This document shows positions 1 to 12,870 of a DNA stretch of 64,000 bases, piece after piece. How positions within the stretch are numbered: the first letter of the stretch is position 1; each line of letters starts with the position of its first letter. Both the position numbers and the translations under genes were made by a program. This stretch comes from Ceriagrion tenellum (lineage: Eukaryota > Arthropoda > Insecta > Odonata > Coenagrionidae), in assembly GCA_963169105.1 (NCBI GenBank), contig OY720639.1:96174559-96238558 (forward strand), in the 5' to 3' direction. The notes under the pieces are model-generated. The model did not search any database and was not told the origin of the DNA. It saw only the letters and a program-made list of their open reading frames with translations.

Positions 1-1459
1 ATTTGCCGCTTTACACGCTACAATTTTCCTCGTGCAAGACTTCATACATTTGTTTGTATCATGAATGTACCGTGTAAAGCGGCCTTTCGAAATTCGTGAG
101 ACCCCTACGGTCATGGATTTGCCGTGGATAGTACGTTGCCGGAGAAAAATTAAGAGGGCGCATAAGTTGATTCTGTAGATGATTTCAAACGGTAGGATCG
201 GTGATTTAGTCTTTGAAAGGAGTAATTATCCTGGAGATTGGATTAGAAAAAGAGATTCAGATTTGATAAATTTTGGATTATTCCGTATGATTTCAGTTTC
301 ATGCTTTACTTTGTGGAAATAGTCTATATCCTGATGGTGAGAACTAAGAATCTCTCTTTTTAATGTAGGTAATCTGACCGTGGTTTCTACACTTTATATA
401 ATTTTCATGGTGCCTGTCATGCCTTGTTATGTTTTTGGATTCGTGTCCTATCTTTTACTGGAATTTTTAGAGCAGTGAAGGAAAATATGTAGGATGAACG
501 ATGAAAATGGGGAAAAGAGGTTATACATTTTTGGCATCCTGAAGTGAGGAAGGGGTCATATTGCGCCGAAAAACGACATTGTGCGGGTTAGCAGGTTTGT
601 ACTGTAGCTATAATTAGCGCTCGGAATGGTATTCGTACACATCCAGACGTGACTTAGGTTAAATCTAGGAATAAAAAGTGCTTAATAATCTTCTTGGCAA
701 ATGTTATTAGTCTCGACTGCGTTTTTAGCCTCAGTTCCGTTTGTTTTAAAATATTATCCGCTTGGTGAGAAATCACTGAGTTAGTGAAGACATATCTTCC
801 TAACATATTGGATTTTTTCCACCATGTGCAGCCGCTAGGCGGAAAAAGAATGAGATTTGGCTTCTATATTACCTTTTATAATGATAATGTTAATGAAAGA
901 GCATCGCGAAAGAAACTAATGGAGGTCTCCATTCAACGCTTTGAATTAAGCGCTTATCAGAACATGAATATTTCAGTGCGAACAAATGACGGATAATGGA
1001 ACGGTGTATGGAGGAGAAACATTCGGTAACCTGCTGATGGATTGCATTATTCAGGTACACAATTGCCACGGCCGAATTGTGTGTAAATTGTAAACGGTTT
1101 TTTTTCCTTTTGTAATAATACGTAATTGTTTCCCTCATAGTTGCGAAAATTGTTACCTGATATATTTTTGACGCACTCGGTGAAAGTTAACAGCAATGGT
1201 GGTGAGACTGGAAGTTTTTTTCTTCTTAAGTCGATTGCAGTGCACATAAATGATGCTCCCGCATTATGTTCAGTTCAGCCCTCCCTTATGTGCAGGGATT
1301 GAAACATATGGAAACTTTTACGTACTATTTATGATGGAATCGGCATCTCAAAGCGTATGGAATTGTAGTTTTTATGTTATTTATTTATTTGAAGTCATCC
1401 TGATAACAGTATCTGGGGCATTTTACATTAGGTTCTAATTTAATATGAAAAATGAATAT
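1..1459. other. Non-coding, nothing recognised
   Basis: A+T-rich sequence with short open frames on both strands (up to 82 codons) that overlap one another and have no family motif. No repeat or RNA gene seen. Confidence 0.5.
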
Positions 1460-1974
1460 TTGTCTGTTCGTCTTCTATGCGTTCCAATACCATTCGTCAG
1501 ATTACAATGAAACTTTGGTGAATTGTTGTGCGCACGCCCGCGAAGGTATCTGAATTATTAAATCCATTGTACAATAGGTAAAGCACTGTCGTTTCAACAA
1601 ATGAGTGTTGGCACGCGAGCTTCTCACACTAGCGAGGAACGACAACCAAGCAACGAAGCAGATTAACAAGGCACAAGGTCAATCGTGTCAAGAGTGTGGA
1701 TTAAATTTGGAAAATCCATGCTTTTCCCATGGTCAGTAATATGTTTCTTACCCACGAGTGTGACAGCCGAAATATTTGTTTGTTTTTGCAGAGGGCGGTA
1801 AGACCAAAAATATTGTATATCCCAAAGCACATGAATTTTTTTTCAAATTTAATTTAATACACAAAAATCCATTGTCTTTCATTTATTTTGTATATGTAAA
1901 TGTGACTGCTTTGTATATGTGTGCCTAATTAGAAAGAAAAAGAGGTATTGCAACGCATGCCGGGCACAGCTAGT
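1460..1974 (+). repeat. Interspersed repeat family A, copy 1 (possible Helitron-like, non-autonomous)
   Basis: Aligns to the reverse complement of 58382-59100. Both copies share a start around GTCTTCTATGC.TTCCAATACC, a middle with TGTGC(G/C)CGCAC.CCC, and an end GCATGCCGGGCACAGCTAGT. The CTAG followed by T (1970-1974), after a short GC-rich inverted motif, resembles a Helitron 3' end. No helicase coding sequence is present, so the class is uncertain. Confidence 0.55.
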
Positions 1975-2215
1975 AACTAATGAAAGTGGGGAAACATTCA
2001 CAACCATGTTCTGGAAGGTGTAAAATCCTACCTAGTCTGCATTCGAGCCCGTAGCGCTGGGGTTGGCTGGCAAAAAGTTTACTCCACCGTTACTGTGCGA
2101 ATTATTACATATTATTATCGCAAATTATAGGTACTATCACAAATCCTATGGGGAAAGCTCTAAATACCTCAGTTATGTACTCTCTTTTTAGCCCGCTCAA
2201 GCCCCTGACTCCAAC
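1975..2215. other. Non-coding, nothing recognised
   Basis: Short spacer between repeat family A and the GC-rich island; no gene or repeat recognised. Confidence 0.4.
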
Positions 2216-2219
2216 TCAT

Positions 2220-2900
2220 TGTAATGAAAACATTGCTCGGCGCCTGCACGGCGCGCGATGAGAGCTCGCCTCGCTCCACCGTTATTTTTTATCGTCATTC
2301 TTTTTTTTCCAACCCCCTCGTTATTTACGTTCGAGTCTTCTTTTCATCTCTCGTCGAGTGGTACCCAGGGCGCATGCCCCCGCTGTTGAGTGGCGGGGGG
2401 GAGGGAGGGGGGGAAATCATCGCACGATCGCACTTTTCCACCCGATAGTCCTTCAGCGGGCGAAGGGAGAGTGAGGGGTTGGAAGCGATGCCCGCCCACC
2501 ACGAAACAGCCCCCCTTTCCCGGCCCCAGGGTCCCCAACAACACACCCTGCCTAAGAGCAGCAAAACAAAAAATGCGACGGGGGCAGGTTGACACCGCCT
2601 CCCCACGCCCCCTCGGCCCTCCTCCTCCTCCGACCCAGGGGCCACTCAACCCCTCGTTCCCTTTTTTATTTTCATCCCCCGGCCCACGCGTTCCTCGAGC
2701 ATGCCACCCCCTGTCAATCCCCTCTAGGGTCGTGCTATATTCGGATTTCAAGTATCGCATCGGCATCTGGAGAGCGCACATCGAGTAAATGTCGCCCAGA
2801 CGACTTGGAGATTTCAAGTGGGCCGCGTCGCTTTTCGCGTCTTGACGTGGGTTCCCGAAAGCCGACTCATTTTGTTCGGCTTTCTTCTTACGTATTGCGG
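2220..2900. other. GC/CpG-rich island with purine and pyrimidine tracts
   Basis: Strongly G+C-rich against its surroundings, with runs of C/T and G and repeated CCCC and CCTCCTCC motifs. Open frames of up to 157 codons occur on both strands, but they are low-complexity Pro/Arg/Gly/Ser sequences expected from GC-rich DNA. It could be a CpG-island promoter, an untranslated exon or an unmethylated low-complexity segment; nothing separates these. Confidence 0.35.
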
Positions 2901-2976
2901 AGTGGTTGCATGAAAAAATGTTTTTTAGTTGAATTCAATCCTTTAAGGCGTAACCTTGTGGAAGCCCATTATTGAA

Positions 2977-3150
2977 TAAATGATTAGAATTCCAACTATG
3001 TTTAAATCCACAGAGTTTTTTATTGGTACAACTAGTTTTAACGCTACTGCATCATCTTCAGGTACCTAGTATCATCAGGTACGCATTAGCGTTGAAATTA
3101 GTTGTACCAATAAAACACTCAGTGAATTTAAACATAGTTGGAATTGTCAT
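2977..3150. repeat. Fold-back (palindromic) element with hammerhead-like motifs
   Basis: The left arm (ATTCCAACTATGTTTAAAT, later TTTTATTGGTACAACTAGTT) is repeated inverted on the right, ending near 3150, with arms of about 70 bp. On the minus strand of the left arm, CCTGAAGA is followed by TGATGC-AGTA-GCGT (a short hairpin) and TAAAAC; on the plus strand of the right arm, ACGC-ATTA-GCGT is followed by TGAAAT. The element is preceded at 2950-2967 by GCGTAACCTTGTGGAAG, a box also next to the fold-backs near 38.7 and 45.3 kb. Confidence 0.7.
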
Positions 3151-5330
3151 TATTTATTCTCTTATTGAGACGTTGCTTTTTAGGAGATCCAATGGCAGAG
3201 ACTGTAATGCACAGCCCAAACTAAGGTTCTATCTCTAAGTTCACATTTCCGATATAGTGGATAGTATTCCAAAATTACTTTAATGGTAATAATGTAGAAA
3301 CATCCCGCCAGTCACATTGAATCAGTGCTTAGTTCGAGTGTAATCATATCGCATCATAATATCCCTTGATATTACTAACTATACGTAATATACACTTCAA
3401 AAGAAGAACACTTCGTGGTTTTGTACTGTAATAGTTATATACTGCCATCGGTTTGGATGTTTTACGTCATCATCAAGCCCTAAATATTTATTATATAAAA
3501 AACCGGGTCGAATCAAATATTTTTCGCTGTTGAAAACTGATAAGTCTTTCCTTCTTGCTACTTTGTTTTCTGTTATTCCACCGTATTAGTTCTGAGACAG
3601 CATAATTAATGCTATCCAGTTGTCTCCTTTCATCTTGTTGAAACTCAAGTGATTTTGGTAAATCACAATAGAATTGCATAATCTCTAGGAATTACTAAGT
3701 GATGTGTGTAAGTAATATGACACGTTATATCGCATTTTGATGTATTACGCGACAATAGGCAGCTTCAATCATGAAGTTAATTCAAGGATAGTCTTGCGAG
3801 TCGTTTGCAAGTGGCACTTAGAAGTGTAAGCGCTGAATTTAGTGGCAGCAGGGATTGATCGTTGCCGTTGAGGTATATAAAGAGGGCACTTGCTATGCTG
3901 GCCAATGCTAGAAGACGAAGCCTGTTCACCATCTTCTTTGACCGTCATTTTCCTTTAGCGCTTTTGGGCTAACGCACTAATTTTCCAATTTTACGATGTT
4001 CTCCTCCGACAAATTACTAGAAATCACCTTGCACTTATTTTTTTCATATGTATTCTTCGTAAATATTTTTTTATTTATTAAAATTGCTGATAATCCGCAT
4101 TCCCAGTAAAAATTAGGGTAAAATCGAGTAGAATCCATACCACTTAGTGGCTAATATATGATTCAAGAGTTACTTGCCTTAAATTTCAAACATATGGTTG
4201 ATATTCTTGCTTCACTTCCGTAAATTCGTCCATCCCGTCCATACGTAGGAAAGTAAGGAAAGAACAGGGATTAACAATATGATCGTTAGGCGTACAGTTC
4301 GACGACATAGTGCCCTCCCCATACATCTCAATGTTATGGACATTGATCGACTGAGGTTGGCATCTCCAAGGGAAATAAACCGGCGCACATTTTTCCTGCA
4401 AGGATCATTTCGATTCTGCGATAAAATCACATTCTGTATTACACTGGTCACAAGGCTGCCAGCGGGTGTGAAAAATGACAACCAGGAATAAATTTGCGAA
4501 AGGACTACTCATCATTACCTATTTAAGCTCTTATTTGTCCCTGTTCCCGTTTTTAATGTTAACGATATCACATAGGTAATATGACTAATATTATATTACA
4601 GGATTTGAAAAAATTTCATACTTATACCCTTTAGGGATCACACTAATAGCACTTCATACAAATTTATAGAATCCACGAATGCCTGTGGGACTGGAACAGA
4701 GCGATGTATGGACGCGAATATTGCCGACTCAAGGTGATTCTATCGAGAAAGATCATAAATGTCATTTTATTCGTATTCTTGGTACACGTGGAATGTATAT
4801 TGTATATCTGATATGACCACTAAAATGTTACTTTTCTGCTCTATTTTTCTCGCAAATTAAACTTGTAAATACATGGTATTCAATGGGAGAAACACGAGGA
4901 AGCATTGTATTTTTTCCATTTATTATAAATTATTTTTCATGAAAGACTTAAAAAGAAGCTAAATCTCGCGAATAATTGATTAAGAACCAAATAGATGCAT
5001 CTTACCGCCTTACATCTTGGGTTACTTCCGAATTACTGCAGAAATTGAAGTCTAAATTTTTTTAGGAGTATCTAAATAAAATTTAAAAAAAACATAACTG
5101 GCATAACTTAGCCTAAATTTTCTCATTACATCAAATTTTGAGTATCGCAAGATAACAGTACTTGGAAGCGATGGTTCCTTCTTAAGGCGATTTTTGTAGA
5201 TGTCGTATTCATTGTTATCTCCGCCATTCATTTCTTTGTGGAAAACTGGAGGTAATTTTAGGCAGAACGTTGCCATGCAAGCTGCGATACATTTGGAGAC
5301 ACCACCACCATTCGTAAAGTCAACTTCCTT
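3151..5330. other. A+T-rich non-coding stretch
   Basis: Only overlapping short open frames without recognisable motifs. No RNA gene or repeat was identified. Confidence 0.5.
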
Positions 5331-5640
5331 GTGAACATCCGATTTTTCGCACATCGATGTGTCGCAGTGTATCGGTCCCAGTTCCCGAGCTCCTCCGACG
5401 GCTCCGAGCCTTCCCCGCCCTCCGAGCGCATAGCGTCACACCATCGAAGTCCCCCCACGTCCCGTGGTCGGGGTCTGTGGCTGCGAGTTTGCTCATCGGG
5501 CGCACGGAGTGGGGCCGTTTAGTTTTTTGTCGTTTCGAGGGTGTTTGCCCGGTCGCTCTCTCGGTTCACTTCTAAACCCTCCCCCAAAACAACCCCTATT
5601 TTTCCCGCCTCTCTTCTTTTTTTTCCCTCGTTTTTTGTGC
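5331..5640. other. CpG-rich island followed by T/C-rich tract
   Basis: 5340-5570 is rich in CpG with several overlapping frames on both strands; 5575-5640 is a long C/T tract. An open frame continues to 6101 on the + strand, but its translation is Phe/Ser-rich as expected from T-rich DNA. It may be a CpG-island promoter; no core promoter motif can be assigned with confidence. Confidence 0.35.
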
Positions 5641-6985
5641 ATGCAGTGCCGTTGTTAAGTTGCGAAACCTTTGTGGATGTGGATGTAATGAAATTTTGCC
5701 GCTCGAATGCTGATCAGATTGGTTTTCCAAAGCCCGTACTCTTGTTTTTTTGTTTTCGGTCTCTTTTCTCAGTCACCCGCCAACGCCGTCGGTCGGTTGT
5801 AGTGTGGAACAATGAGACGTCAGATTTCGGGTTGAATGAGTATGATTTTCTGCTCTTTCCATGGAAACATTTTTCCGAGTACCCACTATGTGCATCCTTT
5901 ATGATTCGTTACCCATTCATTCGTTTTGAAAATGATACCGTTTTAATATTTATGCCTGCGCAATCCAGCCCTTATTTTTTCCCCGCGCATTTTATTGTTT
6001 TTTTTTTTCGTTTTGTAAAAAGGATGTGGAGAACGAAGCTAGTTGGGTCTCAATATGTGTGCTATAATTCCGGTTTTTCAATACGCTCGCATAAGTATTG
6101 ATGTGTTCATGTTATTTTGCCTAGTTTTGAATTGTACATTTACGTATTATCGTGCAAGCCACCTCAAGGGTGTTTGGCGGGATTATCACCAACAAACACT
6201 TTAACATACTTGTAATTTTCACCAGCATGCCCAGCACTGTAGGTATGCTACCATGGTAAATAAGTATTCATAATTTAAATTTTGTTGAAATAATGTTTTA
6301 GGTCATTGTTTAAAATAATGCCTCTTGATGGTGGAATCATTCTCAATTGGTCACAATCGTCTCCCATTACAGATTTCCATGGCGTTTATTAAACGTCATA
6401 GAAAATTGTGATACACTGGTGAAATTGCTAAGTAACTGAAGTTATTTCTCTTATGTAAACATAATAAACACTTATTTCACTGCAAAAAGACTACACCAAA
6501 TTGCATAAAAAAACAGTGAAATTAGGAACTCCAGATGATATATTCTTGTGTGGGGGTTGCCATTCAACGAAAGTATGGAATTGCTCGGCAGTACATTTTT
6601 CAGCATCAGAGTAGAACAAAAATAGATCTTTTATGAATCATCAAAATGGCATGTAACCATATATTCCGAGTAAAAGTAGATGCACAACCTTAGTAAACGG
6701 ATACAAAATGAAATAAGAATACAATAATAGTGGACCATTCATGAGAAAAATATATTCAAATAGAATTTATAGAAAAATAGAATAGTATAAAAAATGAACT
6801 TTATCAGTGGAACCCTTGTATTAAAGAAAATCAAGTAATAGTCTTAAAGAGAAATTCAATATCCTTATGACGAAACAACCAGCCTCTCAATTTGTTAGTA
6901 AAGGCAGCTTGACTATTACAACAGTGTAATATTGCCATAGTTTAGTATAGAGTTTTGGTGCTACATAATAATAAAAGTGTTTGTA
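5641..6985. other. Non-coding, nothing recognised
   Basis: A+T-rich sequence containing most of a Phe-rich 186-codon open frame (5541-6101) that resembles no family. No repeats recognised. Confidence 0.45.
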
Positions 6986-6988
6986 AGC

Positions 6989-7191
6989 TTCAATAGACAA
7001 TTAATTTAAAATTTATTTAGGATCCAGGACTAGCTTGAGGTACTCATTGCCTAGGTTTCACATTAATTGTACGTATCACCATGTGTATGATTGCTTCAAT
7101 ATACAATTAATTTAATATTTATTTGGGATCCAGGACTATATTGAGATACTCACTGCCTAGGTTTCAGATTGATTGTACGTATCACCTTGTG
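6989..7191. repeat. Tandem duplication, 2 copies of about 104 bp
   Basis: 6989-7086 and 7093-7191 share most bases, for example CAATTAATTTAA.ATTTATTT followed by GGATCCAGGACTA and TACTCA(T/C)TGCCTAGGTTTCA. The copies have diverged by point changes, so the duplication is not recent. Confidence 0.85.
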
Positions 7192-7194
7192 TAC

Positions 7195-8290
7195 ATTTTA
7201 TCTCGATCCCTGTCAATTTCATTTTTATTTTGATTTCATTCGTCATATAATGCCATATACCATGCAGGCATCAATGGGAACATCTGATTCCTCAGTTGAA
7301 GCATGGGCTATGATTATGCGCAAAATTAAAATCAAAAGAATTGAGAGATGGCTTTCTCTCGATTCTAGTGCATGCAGTGTTTTAGATGGCGATCGATGTA
7401 GGAGCCTACCCGAAAAGTTAGCACAATGTACCCGTTGCATTATTACCTAGGTCATCATATGCGTCCTTTGTCCCTCATTTTTATTTTTTCGGCTCTTCTC
7501 ATGGAACTAGAAGATATTTCTAGTGTTTCAAATCCAGACTTTTATTGGACTCGAAAAATGAACATTGCTCAGATGCGTTTCTCCAGCCATTCGCTGTTCC
7601 CCTCCGTATTTAACTACGCCTTCCCAAGCCCTTGACCTAGTCCTGAAGTGATGAGTTTGGAAGGCCTGGCGGTCAACCTTGAATTGCGCCCAAATATTCT
7701 TGATCTTTATTCCATGTCGATGGTTTCTGAGGCCGTTTATTTAAATTAAAATGAAACTGTTCAATGCAATTCCAGAGAATTCTGCCTACCGTATGTTCTT
7801 AATTCTTTACTATATATAATTCGACAATCGGAATGTCCTGTTATCGTCTTGAAAAGTGAATGGATATTTCTTAAAGCGTCTTAGCTATGCAAATAGTGCT
7901 CTTTGCTCACTTCCATCGCTTAATCGCCATCTGTATCACGGAGTTAGGTGGGAGTTACGTTGCGATTGCATGTATATTTTCATCTAATTTTATATTGTCG
8001 TGTTGAAGCTGTCTTTCTTACGCTACTTCCACTTTCTCTGACCTCTTAATTTTTAAGGACGTTTAGCGCACTGAATCCCACTTGCATGAAGAACTTGCTT
8101 AACTAGTCGACTCGACGATAACTTTTTCCCTCCTTGGGTGTGCAAGAATATGTGCTCATGTATTTTAATTTATTTTTTTATTGCAATACGTCACAGACTT
8201 AGCAATTTTAATTGCAAAATTTCATTCATAGTAGCAATTGAGATTTGACAAACTTGAGCTTGACTCCAACTTAATTCAAGGTAGGCATTG
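7195..8290. other. Non-coding, nothing recognised
   Basis: A+T-rich, with short overlapping open frames only. Confidence 0.45.
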
Positions 8291-8293
8291 TAC

Positions 8294-8420
8294 ATTCGCT
8301 AGCTGTGGTAGTTGGGTAGGTAACGTGGGGTACTTACAATCCTAAGGTCGTGGGTTCGAGTATCGTCTGGTTGTCGCATTGGTTGAGGGTTTAAGATTAA
8401 ATCACACCGTGCTGTATCAC
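8294..8420 (+). repeat. tRNA-derived SINE fragment (5' part)
   Basis: GGTTCGAGTAT at 8353-8363 resembles a Pol III B box (GGTTCRANNCC) and lies 50-60 bp after an A-box-like TAGCTGTGGTAGTTGGGTAGG. The arrangement matches a tRNA-related SINE head; the 3' tail shared by the SINEs at 15.7 and 53.3 kb is not clear here. Confidence 0.45.
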
Positions 8421-10329
8421 GTGAGAAATTTGACTTCTCAATCTAATTTCTTTCTTGCCTGCTATAGTGAAATGACGGCAGGGCTTACGGATGCTCCTCG
8501 AGTTTAATCCAGCCTTTTACCATTTTCCGCCAATTTTCGGTAAATACAAAGTGATTATTTTCGTGTTTACTCCTGCTTGGGGATGTGTATGGGAATATTG
8601 GAAAGTTCTTTTCCCATCCTTCATTCTTTTTTCTTTTCGTTCGTATGGCTTCCTGGGACCTTTCTCCCTGGGGACCATCGCTTTCTCCGCATCATCCCCA
8701 TTCATCGTTTGTTCCGATAGCATGGATGGCAATTTAATGCGTAGCCGAGTCGAAAATCCTATTCCATCGGCAAAGTCGTTGCGTCATCGATCTCAATCGA
8801 TTTTCCTTATTTTTTTCCCCCATATCCTCTCAACACAATCTGGTCGACTTGCGGAGCGGGCGGTGTAATGAGGTCAGAGCGCGATTTCGATATGGTCTCG
8901 TCGAAGGCGTTCTTGATTTTTTTTCAGTCGGGTCACACGTGCTCTCTTGTGAGAGCGTTGCGATATGTAGCGTTTTGGAAAACCTGACTTGTTCAAAATC
9001 TCATCGAAACCTTCTTTGTAGAACTTTAGTTTTTTTATCGATATGAATTCAAAGATGCTCAGAGATTCAATATTTCGAGGATGAAAGGATCCCATCAAGG
9101 TATGGTACGGCCAAGGGCGAGTGGAGGATTGCCAATATGTTGAACTGTTATGCTAAACACGCAGTAGCTTCAATAGGAAACCATACCCAGTTCTAAGGCG
9201 ATGTGAGATAAGTGTTACGGAGTTGAACACTAAACCTTCAAGGACCTAAAAAGTCGAGTTAATGACATCCTAATTTGTTTATGCTGAAGAAAAATTGGCT
9301 GATAACATGGCCAAATCAAAAAATCAGTTTTCTCATATTTGGTCCTTTATTATATTACGTATAAAGCTGTGACATTATTCTCATTATCTACATTTTAAGT
9401 AAAGCTCTGAGATCTGGAGTAAATATTATTCAGCTATACGTAACACAAATCATGAATCGTATATCGACATTAAGTAGTAGGGTGGAAACCCCATTACTTA
9501 GTGTCGGGTGTTTTTCTGTTGATTTTGGAAAGTAAAGAACGAATGAGTGTTTAATTAGCTAGTAAAATGATGCCATCTCATTGATCTGACGCATATTTTC
9601 TGTATGATACTGAGGTTAGGCATTAGCAGAAATGAAAACTCTTGAGCATTGTGCTCTCTTGAGAAAGGCGTAACTGCAGGATCCACTTGCGCTTTGGAAA
9701 TTTATTTCTTTGGACCCGTGATGTTTATCCGCATCATGTGTCGGAAGAGAAAGTGGAGCCCTTGGCTATGTAGAATTTCAGTTGTTCCGTGTGCCCATTC
9801 AGTCACGTAGGTAACCCTTCTGCGACATTAATGTTTAGTTAGGTGAATATGTGTTAGTATTTTTGTTTTGCCATTGATTAAAGAAAAGAGTTGATGTCCT
9901 AACTCACGAAAGTCAAAATGGTTGTTTCGCGGATAGTAATCCATCCGATATGTCTATCTTGCGCAATTCATCCATAAATTTTAAGTATTTTGAGAAGTAA
10001 TTTCAGTTATATGTATTCCTAGGTGAATTATCAATGTACCGCGGCAATTCCGCCTCCAATACCTATACTATCGGAACTGCACAACTGACCGTTTCAAAAT
10101 GTCCGATTGCGCATTTTAATGGTTTCTATATTCCCCTGTGTTTTCGCACTGTGTGCCAATACTTTTGTTTAATCTATGTTTTGCGGTAACCTAACCTCTT
10201 CTGGTTTTATTTTTGGAGTTCTTAACTTTTGATACCTCTAGGTGTGTGTTTCTCCTGTTAATAAGCATTAAATACTCTTAATGTCTTTAAAGTTACATAA
10301 CGCGTTTCTCAAACTTGGAGGACAAACGG
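8421..10329. other. Non-coding stretch with one small hairpin
   Basis: No exon or repeat recognised. A 42-nt hairpin lies at 9465-9506 (stem CGACATTAAGTAGTAGGG against a right arm ending ACTTAGTGTCG), too short for a standard microRNA precursor. Open frames of up to 125 codons at 8491-8868 are low-complexity Phe/Ser-rich. Confidence 0.4.
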
Positions 10330-10334
10330 CTAAT

Positions 10335-10690
10335 TGCTAGGGATGTTTAGTAAGGAAAGCAAATTGCTGATAAATATTAAGAGGAGGCCGAATAAGCGGA
10401 TGGAGCAGGTGCTTCTGCTACCAGCTACTTCTCCCTTGTTAGACCCCACTTGGAATACGCTGCCAGTATTTGAGATCCATATGAAGTAGGCTAAAAAATA
10501 GAGAACGCGTGCAGAAAAGATCAGCAAGATACGTAAAGGCCGTTATGATAATCCCATTAATGTTATTAATATCTTGGAACTAATGGGAAAGGAATCGCTT
10601 TCAGATTGTCAATTAAAATGTAGACTTAATCTTTTTTGTTAATTAAAAACCGGTTTATATCTCACGAAGTTATTAATACCTTACGAACTC
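10335..10690 (+). mobile_element. Non-LTR retrotransposon (CR1/Jockey-like) fragment, decayed RT C-terminus
   Basis: Across frameshifts and stops the + strand reads LVRPHLEYAASI (near 10437-10475), then RVQKRSARYVKGRY and NPINVINILE. This is the usual LINE sequence after the RT domain (LVRPHLEYAA.VWDP... Q.RAARFV). It is a dead fragment; the conserved motif is enough to identify the class but not the clade. Confidence 0.7.
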
Positions 10691-11234
10691 CAATATTGTG
10701 CGGAATTATAGGTTTATTGCAACAAGCCGGTTACAGATACTGCCTCTGTGGACTTTGTTGAGAAGAGGTGTCTTCGGGCGTTTGCAGTGTAGAAGTGAAC
10801 AAGCAAAAGCAATTGCCGGAAAGAAGGAAGAGACGAGCGCGAGAGTCGAGCTCTCGTTCCAACGAATGTCCCTCATTCTCTTCTCCTGCCCAGCTGAAGG
10901 CCTTAATGGGATTCAAAAATCACAAACAAATATACTACGATTGAGAGACCATACTAGGTAGATCCAATCATGAGAATGAAATTCGTAAAGAGATACCAGA
11001 ACAGACAGGTTTAAAATGTCATTTTCCCCGCGATCGATAGGACACCATCATGGCTGCTAATGAGACTTTGAAATAGGTTGGCCAACAGGTCGTGTAGCTG
11101 ATTATTGATTTGTTCCTTAATGTCTGTTTCTTAATATGTCGTGTTGTACTAACATCACATTTTGCGTGAATCTTGTGTCTCGTTTACATAGTTGTCATAT
11201 ATATTATGCATAGAGTTTCTGTTGCTTTGTTTGC
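10691..11234. other. Spacer between LINE fragments
   Basis: No clear coding or repeat feature. Short open frames (to 87 codons) lack family motifs. Confidence 0.35.
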
Positions 11235-11990
11235 TTACCTATGGTGCAGTGCATGCCGGTGAATGTTATCAGTGGGGTGGAGTTAAAAAAATCTTCAGGC
11301 ACAGTAAAATATCTTGGAATTACCTTTACCTCTGATATTTTGTGGGTAACACACACACACAACATATGCGGCACAGCATTAAAGAAACTAAGTTTTGTAA
11401 AGCGTATAATAAGAAGGTCCTTTAATGAAAAAGTAAAAGAAAGATGTTACTTCGATCTGGTTAGGCCACACCTCTAATGCGCCGGGAGCATTTGGGACCC
11501 TGGTCATTAAGGTTTAACAAAAAAAATTATAAAATACGAGGAAAAGTTGCCCTCTTAGTTAAAAACTGCTACGAGCGAACATATAATGTCTCACGACTTT
11601 AACAGTGATTAAGGTGGGAGTCCCTAGAGACTTGGAAGCTACACGCTTAGGCTTAGCTTGCTTGAGAAATTCAGAACTGGTGTGTTTCAGAACGAGACAG
11701 GATATTATCATGACGCATCACTTCATCTCTAGGTCTGACAGAGGCGATAAAACAAGAGAGATACACTGCTGAACAGGTTGGTACAAAAACTCGTTGTTTT
11801 CGCGCACACTAAGCGACCACAATAAAAACAGCTCCACTAAATACACTCCCATAATACATGTCCACCATTTCACCTCCCAAAACCGTACATCTTTACGCGG
11901 CTGGTGTCCTAACACCCTTTGCCACACGCTCATGCGGCGGCTCGCAGGGAAGTATGTAGATGTACCTGTACTTTATGGTGCATGTTGGTG
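11235..11990 (+). mobile_element. Non-LTR retrotransposon (CR1/Jockey-like) 3' end, decayed
   Basis: 11241-11477 reads GTVKYLGITFTSDILWVTHT and, further on, KERCYFDLVRPHL, the YLG...LVRPHL block of LINE reverse transcriptases. After stops, remnants of NCYERTYNVSRL and NSF..RT follow, then a 3' region with GGCTCGCAGGGAAGTATGTA and a degenerate ATGTAGATGTA tail. The terminal ~430 bp occurs inverted at 14249-14657. The frame is broken, so this is a fossil. Confidence 0.8.
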
Positions 11991-12240
11991 ATTCACCCCT
12001 TGTCAATCACCCTTGAGATGCATGCAGGGTAATATGTAAATGTGGATGTACTTACGGGCGAGAGGATGATGAAGACGAGATGATGAAAATTACGTGTATT
12101 CTGCCAGCAATGAAGTAGAAGGAAGGGATAGAATAGGCTTAAGGGATGGGGTGAAGAGAGGTAGGAAGTATACTGCCTTTAAGGAAGAAATCGTGCGGGG
12201 AGGTGGGGACTTGCGGTTTTTGATTTAGTATTGGAGATAA
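11991..12240. other. Spacer after LINE tail
   Basis: Contains a second, diverged GCAGGGTAATATGTAAATGT tail-like motif at about 12026-12050; otherwise nothing recognised. Confidence 0.35.
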
Positions 12241-12249
12241 TCTTTTATC

Positions 12250-12870
12250 CGTTTGTGGGTCCGTCTGATTTTCAACCCTGGTTTGCAGCAGCATCTTTTC
12301 CTCTTCTCCAACAAGTTCAGCTCATTCTTCTCATATCAGGCTTTGTGCTTCCTTTGTCTCCGTCGTCTCCTCCGTCTGCTCCGACGGATATCATCGCCCG
12401 AGCCGAAGTCCCTTTCTGATATTACGGCCAGTCGGGCGGATCCATTCCCGCGATCGCGCCGGTCCCCCTAATTAAGTCATCCTCCATCGATCAGGGGGGC
12501 GTCCCTTTCAACCAGCCCTCCTCCAAACCACACTCGCTCTCCTGCCGCGCTTTGCCCCGGCATCCATTAACGGAAATTTCCCGCGGCGGCTGCCACCGGA
12601 TGCCTTTCCGGAAATCGCCCGGCCGATAGCCGCCCGGGCTCTCCATCGCCATTCTTCCCTCTCTCGATGTGACGCGAGACCTTCCCCCCCCGAACCGTAC
12701 TTTTTTTCGGGTCGGGTGGCAGGAGCCAATGTGTTTGTATGGGTTGGTCGTGGAATCAATAGATTTGAGAGAGGGGTTTTGGTGGGGTTGCGTATCGGAC
12801 GAGGAGTGTGTGACGGGCGAAAGGTGTTGGGTGAATGAGATCGGAAATGGACGAGGGCGGAGAATGTTCA
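12250..12870. other. GC/CpG-rich island
   Basis: CpG-rich segment with many overlapping open frames on both strands (up to 130 codons). Translations are Arg/Pro/Ser-rich and show no domain. It is similar in kind to the other GC-rich islands of the first 44 kb. Function unknown. Confidence 0.35.

Noticed and set aside
2325..2975. Four overlapping frames of 106-157 codons on both strands
   Set aside because: Mutual shadows in a GC-rich, stop-poor segment; no recognisable motif.
5541..6101. 186-codon open frame on the + strand
   Set aside because: Phe/Ser-rich translation that follows from T/C-rich DNA, with no domain and no support from splice signals. RNA evidence would be needed.
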